A stretch of DNA of 64,000 nt from JAGRKR01 sp041397725 (GCA_041397725.1 JAWKVZ010000003.1:124001-188000); one strand, 5' to 3'; shown: positions 33,883 through 44,448, numbered from the stretch's first letter. Notes: a model not told the origin generated them from the letters alone. Program-made: numbers and translations.

Positions 33883-33930
33883 CTCTCGTTCTGCCCCCAC
33901 CCCTGGCGTTTGCCGGCCCGGGGGTGGTCG

Positions 33931-34869
<939 letters not shown>

Positions 34870-34915
34870 GGCTCGGGCCTCGGTTGCGTTTCGACGTTGG
34901 CGGGGCTGCGCCGCC

Positions 34916-35791
34916 TCAGGGCTGCATGCGGGGGAGGAGTTTGACGCCCGGCGGCGGCGCGCTGTCCTCGGGCACGAAGAAGTCCGGCGCGAGAACCGCC
35001 TGCGGGGTGACCTTGTAGGGCTCGAAATCCCGCACGCCATGCTCGTAGAGGAGCGTATCGTCGATCAGGAACCGTCCGGTGAAGGCCCGTGAGGGCTGCG
35101 TGAAGACGAGATGGGCGGCGTCCGCGAGAATGTCCGGCGTGCGGCTGACCTGCATGAGCCGGTCGCCGCCGAGGATGTTCTTGATGGCGGCGGTGGCGAT
35201 GGTCGTGCGCGGCCACAGCGCGTTGACGGCGATGCCGTCTTTCTCGAGTTCCTTGGCGAGACCGAGCACGACGAGGCTCATGCCGAACTTGGCCATCGAA
35301 TAGGCGACGTGACCGGCGAACCATTTGGCCTTCATGTCGAGCGGCGGCGACAGCATGAGAATATGCGGGTTGGCCGACTTGCGCAGGTGCGGGACGCAGG
35401 TCTTGGAGACCAGGAAGGTGCCGCGCGCGTTGACGCCGTGCATCAGGTCGAAGCGGCGCATCTCGGTCGCGTCGATGGGCGTCAGCGAGATGGCGCTGGC
35501 GTTGTTGACGCAGATGTCGATGCCGCCGAAGCGCGCCACGGTCTGGGCCACGGCATCCTCGACCTGGGCGTCGTCGCGGATGTCGCAGACGAGCGGCAGG
35601 GCCTTGCCGCCGGCGGCCTCGATTGCTGCGGCGGCGGTGTGGATGGTGCCCTCGAGCTTGGGGTGGGGCTCGCTCGTCTTGGCGGCGATGGCGACATTGG
35701 CGCCGTCGCGCGCAGCGCGGAGCGCAATGGCGAGCCCTATGCCGCGGCTGCCACCGGTGACGAACAGGGTCTTGCCCGCGAGGCTGCTCAC
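34916..35791 (-). CDS. Short-chain dehydrogenase/reductase (HSDL2-like)
   Basis: The 291-residue SDR has the N-terminal TGGSRGIGLAIA dinucleotide-binding loop, NNASAISL, an active-site Ser in LMLSPPL and YSMAKFG (Tyr-x-x-x-Lys). Its longer C-terminal part and general layout resemble HSDL2-type SDRs linked to fatty-acid metabolism. It contains a PPP run near the C-terminus. The start is GTG at 35791, overlapping the stop of the upstream membrane-protein gene by 4 bp (GTGA), so the two are translationally coupled. Confidence 0.9.
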   Translation of the reverse strand: MSSLAGKTLFVTGGSRGIGLAIALRAARDGANVAIAAKTSEPHPKLEGTIHTAAAAIEAAGGKALPLVCDIRDDAQVEDAVAQTVARFGGIDICVNNASAISLTPIDATEMRRFDLMHGVNARGTFLVSKTCVPHLRKSANPHILMLSPPLDMKAKWFAGHVAYSMAKFGMSLVVLGLAKELEKDGIAVNALWPRTTIATAAIKNILGGDRLMQVSRTPDILADAAHLVFTQPSRAFTGRFLIDDTLLYEHGVRDFEPYKVTPQAVLAPDFFVPEDSAPPPGVKLLPRMQP

Positions 35792-37296
35792 GATCGCTCT
35801 CCTGCGCTGCGCGCCTCGTTCGGGGCGCGTGTTCCGTGTGTGGCCGTGTCAGGGCGCCGGTCGAGCCGCCGCCACAGCGCCGCCAGCACGGCGGGGATCG
35901 CCACGATTGGCAGATAGAGTAGGACAAATGCAAGGCCGCGCACAGCATGCGCCGTCACATAGCCTCGCCGGCTCGCGTATTCGGCCTTGTCCTCGGGTGG
36001 CCACAGCCGCCGCCACCAGCGTCGGGCGGGCGTGAGGCCGAGCAGCCCGAGCAGCAGCAGCAGCGCGTAACCCCCCTGTGCGAGCGACGGGATGCCCGGC
36101 AGCACACGGCGGTCGAGCTCAATGCGACGGGCGCGCGGCGTCAGCGACAGATGCAGCGCGCCGGGTACGACGCTGCCCGTGAGGCCGCCCACGACATCCG
36201 TGATCGTGTCGGGCGTGCCGCGGTCCTGCGCCCGTGCCAGCAGCACCATGCGGCCCTCGTCGCGGCGCTGCAGCTCCAGGCGCAGCGGACCCATGGTGCG
36301 GCTCATCTCCGCGAGCGCCGCGCCGAGGCTCGATGCACTGAGCGCGCGGGAGAGGCCGGCCACCTCGATGCGCAGCCAGAGCCAGTTCCGCCGGCCCGGC
36401 TGGCGCGGCGTCGGGGCCTCGATCAGCAGGAGATCAAGGTCGGCGGCGGTCGCGGCGGCCGTCAGATCGGCGAGGCGTGCGGCAGCCGGCGGGGAGCGGG
36501 AGGTATCGAAATAGGCGACGCCGCCTTTGATGTGCGCGACCATGATCACGGTGGCGCCGGGGCGGCGGGCGAGCGACGTCAGCAGTTGCGCGGCAGCCAC
36601 GGGCTCCGGCACGGGCGTTCCGGTCGTCGCCTTGGGTGGTGGCGGGGGGGAGGATGTCAGCCTGGGCTCGGCGGCGACCACGCTCAAGAGGCGCAAGCGC
36701 CGTCGCGGCAGCGGTCGATCGAGCTGCCAGGAGATCTCGGCGAAGTCCGCGCGCTCGCCGAGCGCAACATGCAGGCCGGGACGGACCTCGACCGTGAGCC
36801 GGCGGCGCGGCCCGCTGCCGCTGCGCGCCAGCCGGTAGAGGGTGCGGCCGAGCACTGCATGGAGCCGGCTCGCGGCCGGCAGGGCGTCGAGCAGCGCAGG
36901 GCGGGCGAAGGCCGTCTCTTCCGTCAGGTAGAACGCAAAGCTTGCCGGCGTCCTGGCCGCCGCGGCGCCGAGCAGGATGGTGAGGCCGCGAGCCAGTTCC
37001 TCCGCCGTCGCCGCCGTGAACGTCTCGCCGGAGGCGTTGCGCAGACGCAGGGCGCCGGCCTCGACGCTTTCGACGACGAGCGTCGGCGTGGTGGCGGAAG
37101 CGGGGCGTCCGCGCAGGGCCTCGAGGGCGGCCGGCAGCGTCTGGTCGTAGGTCGCGCCCTTCGGAGCGGGCCAGGGCGATGCGAGCGCCTCGCGCGCCCG
37201 TGCGCTGCTCGCCAGCAGGCCGAGCACGACGACGATGGCGGCGACCACCCAGCGGCCACCGGCGCGGCGGCGGTTCAATCTGGCGAGCTGCTGCAT
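35788..37296 (-). CDS. Membrane protein of unknown function
   Basis: The 502-residue product has one N-terminal hydrophobic segment (VVAAIVVVLGLLASSARA, possible signal peptide or anchor). A large mostly polar region of about 360 residues follows, with strands and a run of five prolines. Two C-terminal membrane segments close it (YALLLLLGLLGL and FVLLYLPIVAIPAVLAAL), then a basic tail. It does not resemble a family I know. The large domain should be extracytoplasmic. The ATG at 37296 is the first Met of the plausible protein; the frame stays open to 37431. It is coupled by 4-bp overlap to the SDR gene and 34 bp downstream of the enoyl-CoA hydratase. Confidence 0.72.
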   Translation of the reverse strand: MQQLARLNRRRAGGRWVVAAIVVVLGLLASSARAREALASPWPAPKGATYDQTLPAALEALRGRPASATTPTLVVESVEAGALRLRNASGETFTAATAEELARGLTILLGAAAARTPASFAFYLTEETAFARPALLDALPAASRLHAVLGRTLYRLARSGSGPRRRLTVEVRPGLHVALGERADFAEISWQLDRPLPRRRLRLLSVVAAEPRLTSSPPPPPKATTGTPVPEPVAAAQLLTSLARRPGATVIMVAHIKGGVAYFDTSRSPPAAARLADLTAAATAADLDLLLIEAPTPRQPGRRNWLWLRIEVAGLSRALSASSLGAALAEMSRTMGPLRLELQRRDEGRMVLLARAQDRGTPDTITDVVGGLTGSVVPGALHLSLTPRARRIELDRRVLPGIPSLAQGGYALLLLLGLLGLTPARRWWRRLWPPEDKAEYASRRGYVTAHAVRGLAFVLLYLPIVAIPAVLAALWRRLDRRPDTATHGTRAPNEARSAGERS

Positions 37297-37330
37297 GCAG
37301 GCCCCAGCCCTGGCGCGGTGCGGCGAGGCC

Positions 37331-38122
37331 TCATGCCTTGCCGGCCCCGCGCAGCTTCCTGAAGTCGGGCGCGCGCTTCTCGAAGAAGGCCGCGAAAGCC
37401 TCCTTGGCCTCGGGTGACGTGAGGCGCTCACCGAAAATGGCGGCCTCCTCCTCGAGCCGTTTCACGATGGCGCCGTTGTCGCCGCGCAGTAGGCGGCGCG
37501 AGAGCATCAGCGCGTCGCGCGGCTTGTCCGCGAGCCGCCGCGCCGCGGCGAGAGCGGTGGCCTCGAGCTGGTCCTGCGGAACGACGGCGTTGGCGAGCCC
37601 GGCCCTGACGGCGGCCTCGGCATCGCAAGGCTGGCCGAGGCAGAGCAGCTCGAAGGCCCGCACGTAGCCGGCGCGCTGGGGGATGAGCAGGGAGGACGCG
37701 GCCTCCGGCACGACGCCGAGGTCGAGGAACGGCGTTCTGAGGCTCGCGGTCGGCGAGACGTAGACGAGGTCGCAATGCAACAGCATGGTGGTGCCGATGC
37801 CGACGGCCAGGCCGTCGACCGCGGCGATCATCGGCTTCGTGGTCACCGGCAGGCGGCGGATGAAGCTCAGCGAGGGCGTCGGTATGCCGCCGCTCGGCGT
37901 GCTCGAGCGCCGCGCGAAGTCGTTGATGTCGTTGCCCGCCGAGAAGGAGCCGCCCGAGCCGATGAAGACGTGGACGGCGATCTCGTCGTCCGTCTCGCCG
38001 CGGTCGAGGGCTGCCGACATGGCGTCGTACATGGCGCCTGTCAGCGCATTCTTCTTTTCGGGGCGCGCCAGGCGGATGAGCTGGACGCCATCCTTGAGTG
38101 TGATCTCGATCTCGGTGGTCAT
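37331..38122 (-). CDS. Enoyl-CoA hydratase/isomerase
   Basis: The 263-residue crotonase-fold protein has IRLARPEKKNALTGAMYDAM, the oxyanion loop SFSAGNDINDF and the second loop DGLAVGIGTTMLLHCDLVY. The two catalytic Glu positions of classic hydratases are not both obvious (GVVPEAASS supplies one), so an isomerase or other crotonase activity is possible. It acts on enoyl-CoA in fatty or branched acid breakdown. It is 33 bp downstream of an acyl-CoA dehydrogenase gene on the same strand. Confidence 0.92.
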   Translation of the reverse strand: MTTEIEITLKDGVQLIRLARPEKKNALTGAMYDAMSAALDRGETDDEIAVHVFIGSGGSFSAGNDINDFARRSSTPSGGIPTPSLSFIRRLPVTTKPMIAAVDGLAVGIGTTMLLHCDLVYVSPTASLRTPFLDLGVVPEAASSLLIPQRAGYVRAFELLCLGQPCDAEAAVRAGLANAVVPQDQLEATALAAARRLADKPRDALMLSRRLLRGDNGAIVKRLEEEAAIFGERLTSPEAKEAFAAFFEKRAPDFRKLRGAGKA

Positions 38123-38155
38123 GAGGTGTGTCCTGAGGTTTCTGGCCAGCGACGA

Positions 38156-39925
38156 TCAGCCGGCGAGCGTGTCGGGTGGTACGGCGAGCAGGCCCTCGGC
38201 GCCGGTGGTGACGACCTCGGCCAGCCCCGGCGCAGCGGTCGCCAGATGCTCACAGAAGAAGCGGGCGAGCGCGGCGCGGTAGTCGCGGCCGCTGCCGGGT
38301 CCATCCGCGAGAGCCGCGCGCACGAGATAGTGCCCGCCGGCGGCCAGTGCGAACAGGCGCAGATAGGGCGTGGCGCCGGCGAGCGCGGTTTCCGGCTGAT
38401 TGGACGCGAGAGCCTTGCCGAGGTAGCGGCTGGCGTCGGCGAGGGCGGTGGCCGCTGCGGCCAGCCGCTCCCCTGAGCGGCCGAGCTCGGGCCGGTCCGC
38501 CGCCGCGCGGGCGGTGGCTGCGATCTCGCCGATGTATCCCTCGAGCACCTTGCCGCCGCCGAGGGGCAGCTTGCGCGCGACGAGGTCGATCGCCTGGATG
38601 CCGTTGGTGCCTTCGTAGATCGGCAGGATGCGCGCGTCGCGGTAGTGCTGGGCGGCGCCCGTCTCCTCGATGAAGCCCATGCCGCCATGAACCTGCAACC
38701 CGAGGGAGGCCACCTCGCAGCCGATGTCGGTCGAAAATGCCTTGGCGACGGGCGTGAGCAATGCGGCGCGGTCGCTCGCCGCCTGGCGTTCCGAGGCATC
38801 GCCCGAACGGTGGGAGATGTCGATCTCGCGCGCCGTGGCGAGGCAGATGGCGCGCGCCGCGCCGGTCAGCGCCCGCATGGTCAGGAGGGTCCGGCGCACG
38901 TCCGGGTGGGCGACGATCGGGCTCATGCCGTCGCCGCTCTGGCCGATGGCGCGACCCTGGCGGCGCTCGGCTGCGTACTGTGCGGCCTTCTGCGTGGCGC
39001 GCTCGGCGATGGCGACCCCTTGCACGCCGACGGCGAGGCGCGCGGCGTTCATCATGATGAACATGACCTGCAACCCGCGGTGCGGCTCCCCCACGAGATA
39101 GCCGACGGCGCCGTCCTTCTCGCCATAGGACATGACGCAGGTGGGGCTGGCGTGGATGCCGAGCTTGTGCTCGATGCCGACGCATCGCACGTCGTTGGGA
39201 CCCGCGATCGTGCCGTCCGCGGCGACGAGCATCTTCGGCACGAGGAAGAAGGAAATGCCTCGCGTGCCGGCGGGGGCATCGGGCAGGCGCGCCAGCACCA
39301 TGTGCACGATGTTGTCGGTGAGCGTGTGCTCGCCGTAGGTGATGAAGATCTTGGTGCCGCGGATGCGATAAGTGCCGTCGGACTGAGGCTCGGCTCTGGT
39401 GGTGAGTGCGCCGAGGTCGGAGCCGGCCTGCGGCTCCGTCAGGTTCATGGTGCCGCTCCACTCGCCGGAGACGAGCTTTGGCAGATAGCGGGCCTTGAGC
39501 TCGTCGCTGCCGCGCAGCATCAGCGCATCGACAGCGCCCTGGGTCAGCAGCGGGCAGAGGCCGAAGGCGAGATTTGAGGCGTTCCACATCTCCGAGACGG
39601 CCATGGACACGAGCGACGGCAGGCCCTGGCCGCCGTACTCGACCGGGCCGGGCAGCGCCCCCCAGCCCCCTTCGACGAAGGCGCGATAGGCCGCCTGCCA
39701 GCCGTCCGGCGTCACCACCTGGCCATCGGCGAGCCGCGAGGCGCCACGGTCGCCCGGCACATTGAGCGGCGCCAGCACCTCCGCCGCGAAACGGCCGGCC
39801 TCCTCGAGCACGGCGCGCACCGTGTCCTGGTCGACATCGATGATGCCGCGGGCGATCAGGTCCGACAGCCCGCCGGCCGTCTCGAGAGCACTCAGGATAT
39901 CCTCGACCGGCGCCTGGTAAGGCAT
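38156..39925 (-). CDS. Acyl-CoA dehydrogenase, long (about 590 aa, DmdC-like)
   Basis: The 589-residue flavoprotein has the acyl-CoA dehydrogenase N-terminal, middle (MNLTEPQAGSDLGAL, then IRGTKIFITYGEHTLTDN) and C-terminal (QVHGGMGFIEETGAAQHYRDARILPIYEGT) domains plus an extra C-terminal helical extension. That extended architecture matches the group containing 3-methylmercaptopropionyl-CoA dehydrogenase DmdC and related long enzymes. Substrate not determinable. The catalytic Glu lies in PIYEGTNG. It starts the minus-strand series that runs through enoyl-CoA hydratase to dxs. Confidence 0.94.
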   Translation of the reverse strand: MPYQAPVEDILSALETAGGLSDLIARGIIDVDQDTVRAVLEEAGRFAAEVLAPLNVPGDRGASRLADGQVVTPDGWQAAYRAFVEGGWGALPGPVEYGGQGLPSLVSMAVSEMWNASNLAFGLCPLLTQGAVDALMLRGSDELKARYLPKLVSGEWSGTMNLTEPQAGSDLGALTTRAEPQSDGTYRIRGTKIFITYGEHTLTDNIVHMVLARLPDAPAGTRGISFFLVPKMLVAADGTIAGPNDVRCVGIEHKLGIHASPTCVMSYGEKDGAVGYLVGEPHRGLQVMFIMMNAARLAVGVQGVAIAERATQKAAQYAAERRQGRAIGQSGDGMSPIVAHPDVRRTLLTMRALTGAARAICLATAREIDISHRSGDASERQAASDRAALLTPVAKAFSTDIGCEVASLGLQVHGGMGFIEETGAAQHYRDARILPIYEGTNGIQAIDLVARKLPLGGGKVLEGYIGEIAATARAAADRPELGRSGERLAAAATALADASRYLGKALASNQPETALAGATPYLRLFALAAGGHYLVRAALADGPGSGRDYRAALARFFCEHLATAAPGLAEVVTTGAEGLLAVPPDTLAG

Positions 39926-40108
39926 GAGACGACCCTCTCGTTGAACGTTGGGTGCGACGGGCGCATAGTGACCACGGAGCTTAGGCCGAAGCGGGGCCAG
40001 GGCCAAGCCCTGGCCATCGCCCTCGCGCGGGCCGCGCCGGCCGCATGCAGCCCCGCATCGTGACCCGACGTATTGACAACGAGCGCGAACTCGACGACTT
40101 GGCAGGCG

Positions 40109-41086
40109 ATGCGCGTTGTGAAGGCCGATCCCGAGGGACTGTGCGTGGCTGCGGCGGCTCTCAAGGCCGGCGGCCTCGTCGCATTTCCGACCGAAACCGT
40201 CTACGGCCTCGGCGCTGACGCGCGCGACGGGCGTGCGGTGGCGCGCATCTACGAGGCGAAGGGGCGGCCGAGCTTCAATCCATTGATCGTGCACGTCGCT
40301 GCGGACGCGGAGGTGGCGGGCCTGGCGGTGCTCGACGCGCGGGCCAAGGCGCTGGCGGCGGCGTTCTGGCCGGGACCGTTGACGCTCGTGCTGCGGCGTG
40401 TGCCGCAGTGTCCGGTCTCCGATCTCGTGACCTGTGGCCTCGAAACCATCGCCGTCCGCATTCCCTCCCATCCCGTGGCTCTGGCGCTGATCCGCGCGGC
40501 AGGCGTGCCGGTGGCTGCGCCATCGGCCAACCGCTCGGGCCATGTCAGCCCGACGACGGCGGCCCACGTCGCCGCCGATCTCGGCGCGCGTATCGACGTC
40601 ATCCTGGATGGCGGCGCCAGCGAGGTCGGCGTCGAGTCGACGGTGGTCGACCTGTCCGGGGCGGAGCCTGTGCTGCTGCGCCCGGGCGGCGTGCCGTCAG
40701 AGCGTATCGCTGCGGCGCTCGGCCAGCCTCTCGGGCGCCGGCTCGACGAGGAGACGAGGCCGCAATCGCCGGGTCAGCTCGCGAGCCATTATGCGCCGCG
40801 GGCTGCCGTCCGGCTCGATGCGCGCGCCGTCCGGCCGGGCGAGGCGCTGCTGGCGTTCGGGGCCGACACGCCGCCGCATGACGGCCCGTGCATCAACCTG
40901 AGCCCGCACGGCGATCTCGTCGAGGCGGCCGCCAATCTGTTCGCAGCCTTGCGCCAGCTGGATGCCGCGGGCGTCGGCTCCATCGCCGTTGCCACGATCC
41001 CCGGCACGGGCCTCGGCGAGGCGATCAACGACCGGCTCCGACGGGCGGCCGCGCCCCGTCCGGCGCCCCGCGATGAGGGGGTGTGA
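40109..41086 (+). CDS. sua5: L-threonylcarbamoyladenylate synthase (Sua5 type)
   Basis: The 325-residue protein has the YrdC-like domain (GGLVAFPTETVYGLGADA, KGRPSFNPLIVHV, PGPLTLVL, PSANRSGHVSPT) and the C-terminal Sua5 domain after a linker (SPGQLASHYAPR). It makes threonylcarbamoyl-AMP from Thr, bicarbonate and ATP for the tRNA t6A37 modification. ATG 40109 is chosen over the TTG at 40073 because the family begins shortly before the first beta strand. The FAD-linked dehydrogenase gene follows on the same strand. Confidence 0.94.
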   Translation: MRVVKADPEGLCVAAAALKAGGLVAFPTETVYGLGADARDGRAVARIYEAKGRPSFNPLIVHVAADAEVAGLAVLDARAKALAAAFWPGPLTLVLRRVPQCPVSDLVTCGLETIAVRIPSHPVALALIRAAGVPVAAPSANRSGHVSPTTAAHVAADLGARIDVILDGGASEVGVESTVVDLSGAEPVLLRPGGVPSERIAAALGQPLGRRLDEETRPQSPGQLASHYAPRAAVRLDARAVRPGEALLAFGADTPPHDGPCINLSPHGDLVEAAANLFAALRQLDAAGVGSIAVATIPGTGLGEAINDRLRRAAAPRPAPRDEGV

Positions 41087-41181
41087 CGGCCCCCGTGCGA
41101 TCGGACGTGATCCGCGCTAATCTGCGGCTCGCGGGACATGACCGCCGACCCGTCGTCAATCCGCCAGGAGCAGATCGAGAC

Positions 41182-42624
41182 ATGCAGAAGTCGACCAAGC
41201 CGGTTTCGGGCGCCGCGAAGGACGCCCTGCTGAAGCGTTTCGCCGATATCGTCGGCCCGGAGCACGTGCTCGTCGATCCCGACCAGCAGCTTCCCTATGT
41301 GCGGGAGTGGCGGGACAAGTATTTCGGCACGGCGCTGGCGGTTCTCAGGCCCAATTCGACCGAGCAGGTCGCGGCCATTCTCAAGGTGGCCGACGAGACG
41401 GGCACTGCCATCGTGCCCCAATCCGGCAACACCGGGCTCGTCGGCGGGCAGGTTCCGGACGAGACCGGCACCGAGGTCGTGCTGAGCCTCGCGCGCATGA
41501 ACCGCATCCGGGCCATCGACGCCACCGGCTACAGCATGACCGTGGAGGCCGGCGTGACGCTGGCCGAGGCCCAGGACGCGGCGGCGAAGGCCGGCCGGCT
41601 CTATGCGCTGTCCCTGCCCTCGGAAGGGACCTGTCGCATCGGCGGCAACCTCTCGACCAATGCCGGCGGCGTCAACGTGCTGGCCTATGGCAATGCGCGG
41701 GCCCAGGTGCTCGGGCTCGAGGTCGTGCTCGCCGATGGGCGCGTGTGGAACGGCCTCAAGGCGCTCAAGAAGGACAACACGGGCTACGATCTCAAGGACC
41801 TCTTCATCGGCGCGGAGGGGACGCTCGGGATCATCACGGCGGCGGTGCTGCGCCTGCTGCCGCTGCCGGCCGAGCGTGCCACGGCCATGGTGGCGATCGA
41901 CAGCCCGGAGACGGCGCTGAGGCTGTTCACCATGGCGCAGGATCGCGCCGGCAGCAGCCTGACCGGCTTCGAGCTGCTGGCCCGCATCTGCGTCGAGACG
42001 GTGCTCAACGTGATCGAGGGCACGCGCGATCCCTTCGACGCCGTGCACCCCTGGTACATCGTGCTCGAGGTCTCCGGGCTGAAGGAGGACGGCAGCGCGC
42101 ACGCCATCATGGAGCAGCTTCTCGAGGAGGCGTTCGGCGAAGGGCTGCTGCGCGACGCCGTCATCGCCACGTCGCTGACGCAGGCCAATGCGCTCTGGCG
42201 GCTGCGCGAGGCCATCTCGGAGGCGCAGAAGTCGTTCGGTGGCAACGTCAAGCACGACGTTTCCGTGCCGATTGCCCGCATACCCGAGTTTATTCGCCGC
42301 GCCGACGAGCTCGTGGCGGGGTTGTGTCCGGGCGCTCGGCCGGTCGCACTCGGTCATTTCGGCGACGGCAACATTCACTACAACGTGGCCCAGCCTGTCG
42401 GCGCCGATACCAAGGCCTTTCTGGCGCGCTGGGACGAGATCATGAATGCGGTGCACGGGCTGGTGATCTCCATGAACGGCTCGATCTCGGCGGAGCACGG
42501 CATCGGCCGCATGAAGCGGGAGGAGCTGGCAGCCGCCAAGAGCAACGTCGAGATGGACCTGATGCGCGCCATCAAGGCGGCGTTCGACCCGAAGGGCATT
42601 CTCAATCCCGGCAAGGTTGTCTGA
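41182..42624 (+). CDS. FAD-linked D-2-hydroxyacid dehydrogenase (D-2-hydroxyglutarate/lactate type)
   Basis: The 480-residue protein is a GlcD/D2HGDH-like flavoenzyme. The FAD-binding PCMH domain has PQSGNTGLVGGQVP, LPSEGTCRIGGNLSTNAGG and IGAEGTLGIITAAVL. The C-terminal domain has the metal-binding GHFGDGNIHYN and the late SAEHGIGRMKREEL. It oxidises D-2-hydroxyacids, passing electrons to a quinone or ETF. ATG 41182 is favoured over the earlier GTG at 41083 since the upstream part does not look like protein. Confidence 0.93.
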   Translation: MQKSTKPVSGAAKDALLKRFADIVGPEHVLVDPDQQLPYVREWRDKYFGTALAVLRPNSTEQVAAILKVADETGTAIVPQSGNTGLVGGQVPDETGTEVVLSLARMNRIRAIDATGYSMTVEAGVTLAEAQDAAAKAGRLYALSLPSEGTCRIGGNLSTNAGGVNVLAYGNARAQVLGLEVVLADGRVWNGLKALKKDNTGYDLKDLFIGAEGTLGIITAAVLRLLPLPAERATAMVAIDSPETALRLFTMAQDRAGSSLTGFELLARICVETVLNVIEGTRDPFDAVHPWYIVLEVSGLKEDGSAHAIMEQLLEEAFGEGLLRDAVIATSLTQANALWRLREAISEAQKSFGGNVKHDVSVPIARIPEFIRRADELVAGLCPGARPVALGHFGDGNIHYNVAQPVGADTKAFLARWDEIMNAVHGLVISMNGSISAEHGIGRMKREELAAAKSNVEMDLMRAIKAAFDPKGILNPGKVV

Positions 42625-42634
42625 GGGGATGATC

Positions 42635-43027
42635 ATGAGCCAGGCATGGTTGCAGGTCGCCGGACTCGTGTTCGACATCGTCGGCTTCGGCCTCATCGCC
42701 TGGGAATGGCTGATTGCCCAGCGTCACGAGGCCAGGGAGCTGGCGATCGAGGCGGCGCGGGCGCGTCAGGACCAGGCCTACGCACACCTCCAGCGCGCCA
42801 CGCGCGATGCCAATCCGGCGATGCAACGCCATTACGAGATGAGCGCCGACATGCGCCGCCGCCGCGCCGAGCACGAAATCGACCAGACGCGGCGGGTCTA
42901 CACCGGGCTGCGCTATCGCGTCGTCTATGCCGGCATGGTCGCCGTCGTCCTCGGTTTCGTGTTGCAACTCCTGGCGGCCTGGCCGGGCTGTTGCGTGGCG
43001 ATCGGCATCACGCCGGGTGGCGGCTAG
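42635..43027 (+). CDS. Small two-helix membrane protein, unknown
   Basis: This 130-residue protein has an N-terminal hydrophobic helix (VAGLVFDIVGFGLIAWEWLI), a charged Arg/Glu-rich cytoplasmic-type middle helix of about 55 residues, and a second membrane helix (VVYAGMVAVVLGFVLQLLAAW). AGGGG lies eight bases before ATG 42635; ATG 42629 is an alternative. It begins 10 bp after the dehydrogenase stop, so it is in that transcript. I do not recognise a family; the helix-loop-helix layout suggests a small accessory membrane protein. Confidence 0.68.
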   Translation: MSQAWLQVAGLVFDIVGFGLIAWEWLIAQRHEARELAIEAARARQDQAYAHLQRATRDANPAMQRHYEMSADMRRRRAEHEIDQTRRVYTGLRYRVVYAGMVAVVLGFVLQLLAAWPGCCVAIGITPGGG

Positions 43028-43071
43028 GGCGCCGGTCACACTCAGGTTGATCAGAGAGCGGGTATCGCCGC

Positions 43072-44448
43072 CTACTTCGACAGACGGATCGCCGTCAGCG
43101 AGCGGCCGATGCCATCGAAAGCCGCATGCAGGTCGCTCACCGTCGCCGCCGTGTAGTAGTGGGCGGTCGACGAGGCGCAGCGCGTCATCAGGTCGATGAC
43201 GGTGCGGTCGGTCACGTCGAAGGCGATGGTATAGATCTCTACGCCCGACGCCTTGATGCGTGCGCACAGGGTCTCGGTGGTCGTATTGGCCGTCGAGACG
43301 TTCGTGCCGTCGTGCCCGGGATAGGTCGCCGATCTGGTGTTGGCGCCGTCGGTCATGAGCACCATCGCGCGGCGCGTTCCGCCCGAGGTGGTGCCATCGG
43401 AGAAGGGCGCGCCGGCGGAGAGCACGCGCCAGCCCCAGAGCAACCCCGCGGGAATATAGGTATCTCCGGTCGCCACCATGGCATCGATCTGGGACTTGAT
43501 GGCGCGCTGGTCGGCCGTGAGACGGGCAAGCGGGCTCGGGCATGCGGTATTCATGATGCCGGGCACGCGATTGCTCGAGTCTGCCGTCACCGTCACGTCG
43601 AGGGGCGAGTTGCGCGAACCGACGCAGCCGCTCCAGGTGTAGGTCGTGGTGGTCGGCGTGCACTGGTACACCGGCGGGCCGTAGACGTTGTCGCATTCGG
43701 TCCACGAGCACGTGTAGGGGAGGCCGTCGTTGGTGCAGGTCCCGGAGACCGTGCGGCAGTTGCTCGAGGAGATGATGGGCGTAACGGTGCCGCAGGTCTC
43801 ACCGGTCTGCGTGTAGTCGTCGGGGACCTGCATCCACGGTTCCCGCCGGTACTGCAGGCCGACGTTGACGTATTGTCCGAAGGGCACCAGCCCGACGCGG
43901 ACTTTGGTATCGGCGCCGGAGACCGAGTAGATCTGGTCGATCAGGCCTTTGGCGGCGCTCTGCGCACCGGACAGCTTGCTGCCCATCATGGAGCCTGTCG
44001 AGTCGAGAACCAGCGCCAGATCGAGCTTGCCGAGGCCGAAGGTCAGGTCGGTCTGCACCTCGACGGGGATCGACTCGTAACCGATCACGCGCGTGAAGGT
44101 GGCGGGAATGTCGACCCGGGCGACGCCCCTGAGCGTGCCGGAGCTGTCGAGCGTGTAGGTCACGGTCGGCGTCAGGCCGCCCGCCTCGCCCCAGTTGCTT
44201 TCCATTGTCGCGGGAATGACGTCGACTTCGCTGCCAGCCCGGGCGAGGTAGGCGCGGGCGCCTGCCAGCAGGGCGGCATCCAATGCGCCTTGCAGGCGCG
44301 TGCGCATCATGATCGCGCTGCCGAAATCGACCGCCATGCCGGCACCGGCGCAGAGCACCACCAGGAGCAGCGCGAAGGCGATCGCCGTGGCGCCAGAGGC
44401 ATTGCGTCGAAAGCTCCGAAGACGAGTTGTCAGTCGCGTGCGATGCAT
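43072..44448 (-). CDS. TadG-like protein with VWA domain
   Basis: The 458-residue protein has an N-terminal TadE/TadG-type membrane segment (NASGATAIAFALLLVVLC) preceded by basic residues, as in Flp-pilus assembly proteins. A von Willebrand A domain follows with a MIDAS motif in LVLDSTGSMMG and later VLMTDGANT. Between these halves is a Cys-rich insert (eight Cys over about 100 residues, including WSGCVGSR). It is an orphan: no tad/cpa cluster adjoins. A surface or periplasmic binding role linked to Flp pili is inferred. GGAAAG precedes the ATG at 44448. Confidence 0.88.
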   Translation of the reverse strand: MHRTRLTTRLRSFRRNASGATAIAFALLLVVLCAGAGMAVDFGSAIMMRTRLQGALDAALLAGARAYLARAGSEVDVIPATMESNWGEAGGLTPTVTYTLDSSGTLRGVARVDIPATFTRVIGYESIPVEVQTDLTFGLGKLDLALVLDSTGSMMGSKLSGAQSAAKGLIDQIYSVSGADTKVRVGLVPFGQYVNVGLQYRREPWMQVPDDYTQTGETCGTVTPIISSSNCRTVSGTCTNDGLPYTCSWTECDNVYGPPVYQCTPTTTTYTWSGCVGSRNSPLDVTVTADSSNRVPGIMNTACPSPLARLTADQRAIKSQIDAMVATGDTYIPAGLLWGWRVLSAGAPFSDGTTSGGTRRAMVLMTDGANTRSATYPGHDGTNVSTANTTTETLCARIKASGVEIYTIAFDVTDRTVIDLMTRCASSTAHYYTAATVSDLHAAFDGIGRSLTAIRLSK

